Assembly (NCBI GenBank): GCA_947628195.1
Contig: CANQZB010000024.1
Location: forward strand, 1 to 10,699
Direction of reading: 5' to 3'
Source of the DNA: an uncultured Clostridia bacterium
GTDB lineage: Bacteria > Bacillota > Clostridia > Christensenellales > UBA1242
DNA: 10,699 nt
Shown here: piece by piece, positions 1 through 5,095 of the stretch
Layout: each line of letters begins with the position of its first letter
Position numbering within the stretch: position 1 is the first letter of the stretch
Notes under the pieces: model-generated
Seen by the model: the letters and a program-made list of their open reading frames with translations, nothing else
Databases searched by the model: none
What the model was told of the DNA's origin: nothing
Translations under genes and position numbers: made by a program

Positions 1-170
1 ATGCCCAAAGCGCCCGTGCCAGAAAATAAATCAAGCACAACAGCATCCGCAATATCAAACTGAATTAAACTGAACATTGCCTCTTTAACTCTATCTTGTG
101 TTGGGCGCGTTGTGGAAATATCAAACTCCTTTAATTTTTTGCCACGATATTTGCCAGCTATAACTCTCAT
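1..170 (-). CDS. rsmD: 16S rRNA (guanine-966-N2)-methyltransferase RsmD, N-terminal part (cut by window edge)
   Basis: Only the first 56 codons are in the window. The translation starts MRVIAGKYRGKKL, continues with TRPTQDRVKEAMFS (residues 21-34) and reaches LDLFSGTGALG (46-56). This is the RsmD order: a basic RNA-binding N-terminus, the TRPT..R.kEa.F block, and the SAM-binding glycine-rich loop of a Rossmann methyltransferase. The family methylates G966 of 16S rRNA using S-adenosylmethionine during 30S assembly. The catalytic NPPY-type motif would lie beyond the left edge, so activity cannot be judged. No Shine-Dalgarno site precedes the ATG. Instead a sigma-A-like promoter has its -10 box ending 6 nt from the ATG, suggesting a leaderless mRNA. 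Identification is by motif recall and is firm despite the truncation. Confidence 0.9.
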   Translation of the reverse strand, partial: MRVIAGKYRGKKLKEFDISTTRPTQDRVKEAMFSLIQFDIADAVVLDLFSGTGALG

Positions 171-205
171 AATTTAATAATATCACAACTGAAAAAATTT
201 GTAAA
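171..205 (-). promoter_or_regulatory. Sigma-A-like promoter of rsmD, leaderless geometry
   Basis: On the minus strand, -35 TTTACA (200-205), a 17-nt spacer and -10 TATTAT (177-182) are followed by only six bases before the ATG at 170. Transcription would be expected to start at or within a base or two of the initiation codon. Box matches and spacing are read directly from the sequence. The start site is inferred. Confidence 0.55.
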
Positions 206-238
206 CTTAAATTTGTGTTTTAAAGCCAAAGGGCAAAT

Positions 239-265
239 AAAAAATTCCCTAATGGGAACTTTTTA
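239..265 (-). terminator. Intrinsic terminator after the Lys/Ala-rich membrane protein gene
   Basis: TTCCC (245-249) and GGGAA (254-258) form a 5-bp stem around a TAAT loop, flanked by A and T runs. Read on the minus strand the hairpin ends in a T run and follows directly on the stop codon at 266-268. Because A and T runs flank both sides it could also act on the plus strand, but no plus-strand gene is upstream. Confidence 0.75.
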
Positions 266-871
266 TTATTTAGATTTTTTTGCTGGAGCTTTTTTAGCTG
301 TTTTAGCTGGAGCTTTTTTTGCTACGGTTTTTGTTGTTGTTTTGGTAGCTGTTTTTGCTGGAGCTTTAGCAGTAGTTTTAGCTGGAGCCTTAGTTGCTGG
401 TTTTGCAGCAGTTTTAGCTGGAGCTTTTTTAGCTACTGTTTTAACAGTTGTTTTTGTAGCAGTAGTTTTAGCTGGAGCTTTGGTTGCTGGTTTAGCAGCA
501 GTTTTTGTTGCAGGTTTAGCAGCAGGTTTTTTAGCTGGAGCTTTAGCTACGGTTTTTGTTGCAGCAGTTTTTGTTGCAGTTTTAGCAGTAGTTTTAGCTG
601 GAACTTTTTTTGCTGGTTTAGCAGCAACTTTGACATTCGCTTTTTGTACTTTTTCCATATTATCCTCCTTTTGTACTTCAATAGCATTTGTCTCTGGAAC
701 GATGTTTCCTTCCATTTGGTCGCCCTCTACTGCAAGCACTTTTTCTTGGAAATCAGCCATAATTTTTTTATCGCGTTTATCCATAAGAACAAGCACAACA
801 ACAAGAGCGAAGATGATGACTGCAATGATTATTACAATCCACCACCAGTTTTTAGAAATGAATTCCACCAT
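266..871 (-). CDS. Membrane-anchored protein with histone-H1-like Lys/Ala/Pro/Thr-rich tail, function unknown
   Basis: 201 residues from the ATG at 871, chosen over the longer reading that begins at 931 because AAGGGGGAG lies 7 nt before it. Three zones are visible: one transmembrane helix (about 9-30, after a WWW cluster), a linker rich in acidic residues (about 37-73), and a tail (74-201) of Lys, Ala, Pro and Thr with no Asp or Glu and about 30% Lys. The tail is built from imperfect repeats such as KAPAKTTA and KTVAKKAPAKTA, like bacterial histone-H1-like (HctB/AlgP-type) tails. The charge pattern (MDKRDKK just after the helix) predicts a cytoplasmic tail by the positive-inside rule. A membrane-tethered nucleic-acid-binding or nucleoid-organising role is inference. 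Such low-complexity tails can also bind RNA, ribosomes or anionic polymers. No enzyme domain is seen. Confidence 0.8.
   Translation of the reverse strand: MVEFISKNWWWIVIIIAVIIFALVVVLVLMDKRDKKIMADFQEKVLAVEGDQMEGNIVPETNAIEVQKEDNMEKVQKANVKVAAKPAKKVPAKTTAKTATKTAATKTVAKAPAKKPAAKPATKTAAKPATKAPAKTTATKTTVKTVAKKAPAKTAAKPATKAPAKTTAKAPAKTATKTTTKTVAKKAPAKTAKKAPAKKSK
269..652 (-). repeat. Imperfect tandem repeats encoding the Lys/Ala/Pro/Thr tail
   Basis: About eight copies of a GCTGGAGCT-like word (plus-strand reading), usually preceded by TTTTA or TTTTT, recur at irregular steps across 280-610. At protein level KTVAKKAPAKTA occurs at residues 144-155 and 181-192, and AKPATKAPAKTTA at 126-138 and 156-168. 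Such an array can change length by slippage or recombination. The same low complexity creates long spurious open frames on the opposite strand. Confidence 0.8.
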
Positions 872-902
872 ATTGAGTCTCCCCCTTAAAGTATATGTAA
901 GC

Positions 903-931
903 ATTTTAACACTATTAAAAAATAAACACAA
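903..931 (-). promoter_or_regulatory. Sigma-A-like promoter of the Lys/Ala-rich membrane protein gene
   Basis: Minus strand: -35 TTGTGT (926-931), 17-nt spacer, -10 TAAAAT (903-908). The expected leader is roughly 25-30 nt and contains the strong AAGGGGGAG site. The -35 is weak, but helically phased A/T tracts lie just upstream (953-984). Confidence 0.45.
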
Positions 932-952
932 ACGATTTTTAGCACTTTTTAC

Positions 953-984
953 AAAATTTTTTAAAATTTTTAAAAATTTTTTTT
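953..984. other. Phased A/T tracts, probably intrinsically curved DNA
   Basis: Three A-tract/T-tract units follow one another, with A-to-T junctions at 956/957, 966/967 and 976/977, exactly 10 bp apart. Such phasing is a classical source of DNA curvature. The tract lies upstream of the -35 box of the Lys/Ala-rich membrane protein gene, where curved or UP-element DNA can stimulate transcription or recruit nucleoid proteins. The effect is inferred. Confidence 0.5.
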
Positions 985-989
985 AATAA

Positions 990-1028
990 TTTTTTGCATT
1001 TAGATTTTAAGGTCTATTTTGCAAAAAA
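990..1028. other. Weak AT-rich hairpin after the XRE regulator gene
   Basis: TTTTTTGCA (990-998) can pair with TGCAAAAAA (1020-1028), with an inner TAGA/TCTA pair (1001-1004/1013-1016). It sits just beyond the stop codon of the minus-strand regulator. The stem is AT-rich and on that strand is not followed by a clean T run, so it is at best a weak terminator. Confidence 0.25.
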
Positions 1029-1040
1029 ATTTAAAGAAAG

Positions 1041-1253
1041 TTACATTTCCAGCCCGAGCAAATAATCTACGCTGACTTTAAAATATTTGCTTAACAAAAT
1101 TAACGATGTCATACCCGGCTCTCTTAATCCGTTTTCCCACAAACTGATAGCTCCTTTGCTAACACCTATGCTTTTAGCCAATTCAATCTGACCAATCCCC
1201 TTTTCTTCCCTTAACTCTTTTAAAATATCTTTAAATTTATTTTTTATTTGCAT
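1041..1253 (-). CDS. Small XRE-family (Cro/C1-type) helix-turn-helix transcriptional regulator
   Basis: 70 residues, little more than one DNA-binding domain. QIELAKSIGVSKGAISLWENG (22-42) is a textbook HTH_3 helix-turn-helix, with S38-L39-W40-E41-N42 at the end of the recognition helix. LLSKYFKVSVDYLLGLE (53-69) is the usual final helix. No sensor or oligomerisation domain follows, so it probably acts as a small dimeric repressor. I use the ATG at 1253. The upstream TTG at 1271 overlaps the predicted -10 box and cannot be in the transcript if that promoter is right. Two identical ACAATTGT palindromes lie on its -35 and -10 elements, suggesting autorepression. It is a lone gene between spoIVA and the Lys/Ala-rich membrane protein gene. 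Its other targets are unknown. Confidence 0.88.
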   Translation of the reverse strand: MQIKNKFKDILKELREEKGIGQIELAKSIGVSKGAISLWENGLREPGMTSLILLSKYFKVSVDYLLGLEM

Positions 1254-1267
1254 AAAATAATTTTCCC

Positions 1268-1304
1268 ACAATTGTAAACCAAATACTTAACTTCTTACAA
1301 TTGT
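1268..1304 (-). promoter_or_regulatory. XRE gene promoter with two palindromic operators
   Basis: The perfect palindrome ACAATTGT occurs at 1268-1275 and 1297-1304, centres 29 bp apart (close to three helical turns, so on about the same DNA face). On the minus strand, TTGTAA (1295-1300) as -35 and TACAAT (1271-1276, 5 of 6 to consensus) as -10 are separated by 18 nt, and each lies largely inside a palindrome. A bound repressor would cover both core elements. The expected leader is only about 10 nt, with a weak GGGA as the sole Shine-Dalgarno candidate. Confidence 0.55.
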
Positions 1305-1337
1305 AATATTGGTAAATGTTATTATTTATACAAGATG

Positions 1338-1366
1338 AAAAAAGTGCAAATTGATGCACTTTTTAT
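1338..1366 (-). terminator. Intrinsic terminator of spoIVA
   Basis: AAAAGTGCA (1340-1348) pairs with TGCACTTTT (1355-1363) around a 6-nt loop. On the minus strand the stem runs into a T run, right after the spoIVA stop codon (1367-1369). The symmetric A/T flanks make it potentially bidirectional. Confidence 0.85.
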
Positions 1367-2845
1367 TTAAAGCAATATGCAAAGTATTCCGCCCTTACCT
1401 TCGTTTACAATACGAGATAAAGTTTTGCGCAATTTGTTTTGAAGGTTAACTGGCATAGATGTCATTTTGCTGTTTAGGCCATCGCTAACCATACTTTCAA
1501 GGGATTTTCCAAACATATTCATCTTATATATATCTTGAGGATTATTTGCAAATTGTTCGGTTAAATATTTTGCCAAGTCCTCGCCCTGTTCGTAGCCAGC
1601 CATAATAGGATTAACTTCTGTTTCAACGTCCACCTTCATAATGTGCAAGCATGGTGCAGAAGCTCTTAATTTAACACCACATCTCCCACCCTGGCGCACA
1701 ATTTCAGGCTCTTTTAATTCCATTTCATCAACCGACGGAACAACAACGCCATAACCTGTTTGATTAACTTGCTCTAATGCCGAACTAATTTTGTCATATT
1801 TGCGCTTTGCGGTTGTCAATTCTTTTAAACTGTTAACAAGTTCGTAATCGTCCTTAATCTCTGTTCCGCATTGGTCGCTTAAAACACGATAGAACAAGCC
1901 TTCTTTTGGCACAATTTCGAACGTTACACTGCCATTGCCCAGTTCAATATTGCTATTTAAAATTGGCTCAAAACTTTCGCTGTTTTCAAACAAAACGCTG
2001 TTTGGGTTATATTCGCCAACACGCAAACTATCGCCCACCGCATTGGATACAGTATCCAAAATTTCTTTAATTGTGGCGTTATCCTCACTTAAAGGTTTTA
2101 ACCATTTAGGCATTTTAATGTTTATAACTTCAAGTGGAAACTCTTTTAAAATTTCTGTCATAATTTTATCAACATCTTCCTTTCCCAATTCGTTAACATT
2201 TATAGGAATAACTGGCACTGAATATTCTGCTTGCAGAGAGGAAACCAAATTTAAAGTTTCTTCCTCTTTTGGCTTGTTGGTGTTTAAAACCAACACAAAA
2301 GGCTTGCCAGTTTGCTTTAAAGCAGATATTGTGCGCTTTTCTGCTTCAACATAATTTTTGCGCGGAATTGATGTAAAACTTCCGTCAGTAGTTAAAGCCA
2401 CAGCAATGGTGGAATGGTCATTAATAACTTTTTCCGTGCCAATAACTGCCGCTTGCACAAACGGAATTGCCTCATCACTCCACGGGGTTTTAACCAAGCG
2501 AGGTTTATCATTTTCTGTTGCACCGGTTGCCCCATCAATCATAAAGCCGACACTATCTATTAACCTAACCGACATTGAAGCAGAGCCAATTTTTACTTTA
2601 ACCGCTTCTGCTGGCACGAACTGCGGTTTTGTTGTCATAACCATTGCACCCTCGCTTGCTTGCGGAAGCTCGTCAACTGCACGCGCCCTATCATGTTTGT
2701 TAACAATATTTTGAAGCACAAAATTTTGAATGAATTTTTGAATAAAGGTAGATTTACCGCATCTAACCGGTCCCACCACACCTATATACACATCACCATT
2801 TGTGCGTTTTGCAATGTCCGAATAGATGCTTGAATTTTTTTCCAT
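1367..2845 (-). CDS. spoIVA: Stage IV sporulation protein A, spore-coat morphogenetic ATPase
   Basis: 492 residues, the same length as Bacillus subtilis SpoIVA, with recognisable similarity throughout. The P-loop is GPVRCGKST (25-33, K31), the sensor-threonine segment VMTTKPQFVP has T71/T72, and LIDSVG (95-100) supplies the Walker B-type Asp97. The family normally has Thr where Cys29 sits. The middle region keeps STIAVALTTDGS, and the C-terminus ends GGILCILL, resembling the GGLIAIIL end important for polymerisation and SpoVM contact. SpoIVA hydrolyses ATP to polymerise irreversibly on the forespore outer membrane as the basement layer of the coat. GGAGG stands 5 nt before the ATG. It is single-gene, with a terminator at each end and a candidate sigma-E promoter. 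No spoVM was found in this window. Its presence says the organism is, or recently was, a spore former. Confidence 0.97.
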   Translation of the reverse strand: MEKNSSIYSDIAKRTNGDVYIGVVGPVRCGKSTFIQKFIQNFVLQNIVNKHDRARAVDELPQASEGAMVMTTKPQFVPAEAVKVKIGSASMSVRLIDSVGFMIDGATGATENDKPRLVKTPWSDEAIPFVQAAVIGTEKVINDHSTIAVALTTDGSFTSIPRKNYVEAEKRTISALKQTGKPFVLVLNTNKPKEEETLNLVSSLQAEYSVPVIPINVNELGKEDVDKIMTEILKEFPLEVINIKMPKWLKPLSEDNATIKEILDTVSNAVGDSLRVGEYNPNSVLFENSESFEPILNSNIELGNGSVTFEIVPKEGLFYRVLSDQCGTEIKDDYELVNSLKELTTAKRKYDKISSALEQVNQTGYGVVVPSVDEMELKEPEIVRQGGRCGVKLRASAPCLHIMKVDVETEVNPIMAGYEQGEDLAKYLTEQFANNPQDIYKMNMFGKSLESMVSDGLNSKMTSMPVNLQNKLRKTLSRIVNEGKGGILCILL

Positions 2846-2865
2846 TTAATCCTCCAACCTATTCT

Positions 2866-2894
2866 AACTTATGAGGGATGAAATTAAATTATAA
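2866..2894 (-). promoter_or_regulatory. Candidate sigma-E promoter of spoIVA
   Basis: Minus strand: TTATAAT (2888-2894), a 14-nt spacer and CATAAGTT (2866-2873) resemble the mother-cell sigma-E pattern (KMATATT, about 14 nt, CATACAMT). The start site would fall about 20 nt before the ATG, leaving the GGAGG site in the leader. The TATAAT inside the upstream box could instead be a sigma-A -10, but no good -35 lies 16-18 nt before it. Family knowledge (spoIVA is sigma-E dependent in Bacillus) supports the call. Confidence 0.4.
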
Positions 2895-2907
2895 CCAAAA
2901 ATGCAAA

Positions 2908-2934
2908 TAAAAAATGCAACACTAGGTTGCATTG
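2908..2934 (-). terminator. Intrinsic terminator after the 303-residue unknown gene
   Basis: ATGCAAC (2914-2920) pairs with GTTGCAT (2926-2932) around a 5-nt loop. On the minus strand the stem is followed by TTTTTT. It lies 3-5 bases beyond the stop codon at 2937-2939 and separates this gene from spoIVA. Confidence 0.85.
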
Positions 2935-2936
2935 TT

Positions 2937-3848
2937 TTATAAATCCGAACCAAGATTATCACAAGCCTCATCAATCGCCTTTTGTTGAAGTTTCATTTGC
3001 GCTTCTTGTTTGCGCTTTTCTTGTTCTTTTTCTGCTTCTCGCTGTTTGTTTTCTAATATCTGTTGCTCTCGGGCTTCGATTAATGCCAAATATCTCTTTT
3101 TAATATAGATCAACACATTTTTTGCGTTTTGCACTGCTTCATCAAGGCTTGCGAAATCGAAAAGAACATGTTTTACATTATATGAAGTAACATCACAATC
3201 TTTATCCATAGTTAATTTACTATCAATATATCCGTCACCCTCTGCTAAAACATATTTGCGTGTAAGTTTACTATAATTTTGCAAATCAATTTTTAACACT
3301 TGCTTGTAATAATTCATTAAAGCTTTAAGTTGATCTCGTGTTGTGATAGTATCGTTATTAAACTTTTCTTTGCTTGTTAAATCAAAAGTATTACCCCATT
3401 GCCCTTCTAATATTGATGGCAATGTAAACTCTTGAACTTCTTTATTTACAATTATTACTCTAAGCCCACGAGGAAAAGGTTCATTAAATACTATAACATT
3501 ATCCGTTACATATTTAACAGTGCCTTCAAATTTACGAATTCTGCCATCGTTAAACGCAACGCAAAATATTTTAGAAAAAGGTGCTTGATTATACACTACA
3601 GTAAATCCTTCGTGTTCTGCGCAAAAACCATATAAAGCGTTTTCTTTTAACAAAGATTTCGGTTTGCGCGCAGTCTCTATATCTGACAAACTAACCACTC
3701 CAAATTTATCTTTCCAACTATACAATAACGCATTCCCCGGCAAATTTTTGGCAAAATTCAACCCAAAAGGCAAAACCTCTTTGCCGTATTCATATAAATA
3801 GCATTTTGTCTTCCCTAAAAAGTTTGTTTGTTTAATTACTTCAATCAT
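2937..3848 (-). CDS. Hypothetical protein with C-terminal charged coiled coil
   Basis: 303 residues from the ATG at 3848, which has GGAGGG 5 nt upstream. The longer reading from a TTG at 3899 would start inside the -35 box and is rejected. No family is recognised. Residues 1-150 look like a beta-rich globular region with recurring aromatic and hydrophobic strands and short turns (for example YSWKDKFGVVSLSD 43-56 and FCVAFNDGRIRKFEGTVKYV 95-114), which might be a small beta-barrel or repeat fold. Residues 235-295 form a long Gln/Glu/Lys-rich helix (EAEKEQEKRKQEAQMKLQQK, 271-290), a likely coiled coil. No signal peptide or membrane segment is seen, so it is probably cytoplasmic. It is a single gene with a near-consensus promoter and its own terminator, so it is likely expressed in growing cells. 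Function unknown. Confidence 0.85.
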   Translation of the reverse strand: MIEVIKQTNFLGKTKCYLYEYGKEVLPFGLNFAKNLPGNALLYSWKDKFGVVSLSDIETARKPKSLLKENALYGFCAEHEGFTVVYNQAPFSKIFCVAFNDGRIRKFEGTVKYVTDNVIVFNEPFPRGLRVIIVNKEVQEFTLPSILEGQWGNTFDLTSKEKFNNDTITTRDQLKALMNYYKQVLKIDLQNYSKLTRKYVLAEGDGYIDSKLTMDKDCDVTSYNVKHVLFDFASLDEAVQNAKNVLIYIKKRYLALIEAREQQILENKQREAEKEQEKRKQEAQMKLQQKAIDEACDNLGSDL

Positions 3849-3870
3849 AATTCCCTCCAAATTTAAACCA

Positions 3871-3899
3871 ATTTTAACACACAAATTTCGGCTTGTCAA
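3871..3899 (-). promoter_or_regulatory. Strong sigma-A promoter of the 303-residue unknown gene
   Basis: Minus strand: -35 TTGACA (3894-3899, perfect), 17-nt spacer, -10 TAAAAT (3871-3876, 5 of 6). The expected leader of about 15-20 nt carries the GGAGGG ribosome site. This is the best-matching promoter in the window. Confidence 0.8.
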
Positions 3900-3919
3900 T
3901 ACCCTTTTTTAAAAATTTT

Positions 3920-3943
3920 AAAAAAACCCACCTGCTAATGGGT
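3920..3943 (-). terminator. Distal terminator of the lgt operon
   Basis: ACCCA (3926-3930) pairs with TGGGT (3939-3943) around an 8-nt loop. On the minus strand it is followed by a run of seven T. It comes after a stronger hairpin at 3950-3970 and looks like a back-up stop. Confidence 0.6.
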
Positions 3944-3945
3944 GC

Positions 3946-3970
3946 TAAAAAAATGGCGCACTGCCATTTT
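3946..3970 (-). terminator. Proximal terminator of the lgt operon
   Basis: AAAATGGC (3950-3957) pairs with GCCATTTT (3963-3970) around a 5-nt loop and, on the minus strand, is followed by a further T run. It lies about 25 nt past the stop of the DivIVA-like gene and prevents read-through into the strong promoter of the next gene. Confidence 0.85.
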
Positions 3971-3992
3971 AATATATAATATTATATATACC

Positions 3993-4586
3993 TTATTTAT
4001 TATCCTTATTATTAGTAAGGTTAAAGTATTTTAAAATTTCGGTCAGTTCCATTGTTGGGTGAAGTGCCTCGTTAAAATCAAACCCGCTTGAAGAAACATT
4101 GTTCATTAAATCTTCACTTGGGCCGCCACGCTTAACATCTCCGCCCACTTTTTTGCTATCAAAACAATCAATTATATTGCGCAATAATTTTTTTATAGGG
4201 TCATCAACCACGGGCTGTTTAAGGTTTGTTTGGTTAAACTCGTTATCCTTTTCCGTTATGTTGCTATAAACCATATTTTTAAACTTTTCGCTCATGTCTT
4301 TAAGCACTGCATCTTTTTTCAATTCTGGGTAACGAATGTATAGTTCATTTATAATTTGCTCCATCCTTAAATACATTAACCTACTGCGTTGAATGTCTAG
4401 CAAATAAAGTTTTTTTCTGCTTGCTTCTAATTGATTTGCGTGTTCCATGCTAGCAATAATTGCGCTAGAAATAGATTGCTCTTTTTTCTTATAATCCTCC
4501 ACTATGGCGCGCAAACGCGAAATTTCTTGGCGCTGTTCCGCCACCGTCTTAGATAATTCATTTATTCTTTCTTCGTCAAGGCTCAT
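3993..4586 (-). CDS. DivIVA-like coiled-coil protein
   Basis: 197 residues. The N-terminal third (about 5-60) is a heptad-like coiled coil running into YKKKEQSISSAIIASMEHAN (32-51). That resembles the segment of DivIVA/GpsB-family proteins where the coil continues into 'y..ke.si..alv.A...a'. The classical membrane-binding N-terminus of true DivIVA is absent, so it is a relative or truncated form rather than the canonical protein. A further helical region (60-110) is followed by a charged, probably disordered tail ending in a short amphipathic helix (TMELTEILKYF). The start has AAAGGAGA just upstream and overlaps the preceding stop codon (ATGA), so it is translationally coupled to the membrane-protein gene. 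Operon membership with lgt suggests work at the membrane or envelope. This is inference from the coil pattern; without a search the family call stays tentative. Confidence 0.6.
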   Translation of the reverse strand: MSLDEERINELSKTVAEQRQEISRLRAIVEDYKKKEQSISSAIIASMEHANQLEASRKKLYLLDIQRSRLMYLRMEQIINELYIRYPELKKDAVLKDMSEKFKNMVYSNITEKDNEFNQTNLKQPVVDDPIKKLLRNIIDCFDSKKVGGDVKRGGPSEDLMNNVSSSGFDFNEALHPTMELTEILKYFNLTNNKDNK

Positions 4587-5095
4587 TTCTTTCTCCTTTT
4601 AAACATCACTATATTTAACACGAAATACAATACAAACCAAACCCCCGCAAGTGTTATTGCCAACCATAGCGGAATGAGATTTTGCACGCATAACAAAACA
4701 ATTAAACCAAGGCCTAAAAATAAAACACAAAGCTTAAATTGAAATTTATCCTTAAAATAAATGGCAGTAACCAAACTGGCTATTGACAGCGCGAACAGAT
4801 ACAAAGCCCACTCCAAATTGCCCAATAAAACGCCACCAAATTTTTTGGCTAAAAACACCACAAGCCTAATTGCCCCGCAAAGCAAAAGCGCAGAACCAAT
4901 AAACATACTGCTATCTATTTTAAGTGAAAAAGCGCGAACCAACAGCCAAATGCCTATAACAATTAGTGTTACTGGGAAGCTAATTCTAAAAAACTCAAAG
5001 TTGTTTGCTTGAAATCCCGGCAAAAAATCTAGTATAAAACATACCACATTAACAATTAAACAAGAATAATATAAGATTTTAGATTTTTTTGTCAT
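4583..5095 (-). CDS. Small multi-pass membrane protein, function unknown
   Basis: 170 residues from the ATG at 5095. A TTG at 5122 would add nine residues but has no ribosome site, whereas the ATG overlaps the lgt stop codon as ATGA. About six hydrophobic helices are visible (roughly 7-27, 40-58, 64-83, 94-113, 119-137, 141-164), with positive ends MTKKSK and FKRRKK that place both termini in the cytoplasm for an even number of helices. No catalytic motif, transporter signature or family is recognised. It sits between lgt and a coiled-coil gene with four-base overlaps on both sides, so the three are co-transcribed and probably made in fixed proportion. A partnership with the coiled-coil protein at the membrane is plausible but not shown. 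Confidence 0.85.
   Translation of the reverse strand: MTKKSKILYYSCLIVNVVCFILDFLPGFQANNFEFFRISFPVTLIVIGIWLLVRAFSLKIDSSMFIGSALLLCGAIRLVVFLAKKFGGVLLGNLEWALYLFALSIASLVTAIYFKDKFQFKLCVLFLGLGLIVLLCVQNLIPLWLAITLAGVWFVLYFVLNIVMFKRRKK

Noticed and set aside
644..889. Plus-strand frame of 81 codons
   Set aside because: Shadow of the membrane-anchored protein gene; biased toward His/Asn/Phe, with no start signals.
872..931. Upstream start at 931 for the Lys/Ala-rich protein
   Set aside because: The first 20 codons would overlap the promoter, and the ATG at 871 has the strong ribosome site.
213..986. Long plus-strand frame (257 codons) opposite the Lys/Ala-rich protein
   Set aside because: It is the reverse reading of a low-complexity repeat (Ala/Val/Phe/Leu monotony), with no ribosome site. 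The minus-strand frame has a strong ribosome site, promoter and terminator.
1254..1271. TTG start at 1271 for the XRE gene
   Set aside because: It lies on the predicted -10 box, so it would not be in the transcript; the ATG at 1253 gives the usual length for the domain.
1935..2714. Two plus-strand frames (139 and 118 codons) inside spoIVA
   Set aside because: They lie wholly within a full-length, conserved spoIVA on the other strand and show no motif or ribosome site.
3432..3635. Plus-strand frame of 67 codons
   Set aside because: Antisense to the 303-residue gene; Tyr/Phe/Asn-rich, no initiation signals.
3849..3899. TTG start at 3899 for the 303-residue gene
   Set aside because: It falls inside a perfect -35 box; the ATG at 3848 has GGAGGG at proper spacing.
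3948..3990. Possible CRISPR-like or repeat structure around ATGGC hairpins and TA-rich stretch
   Set aside because: Only single hairpins with T runs; no direct repeats with spacers.
4761..5012. Plus-strand frame of 83 codons
   Set aside because: Antisense to a membrane protein gene in a coupled operon; no start signals.
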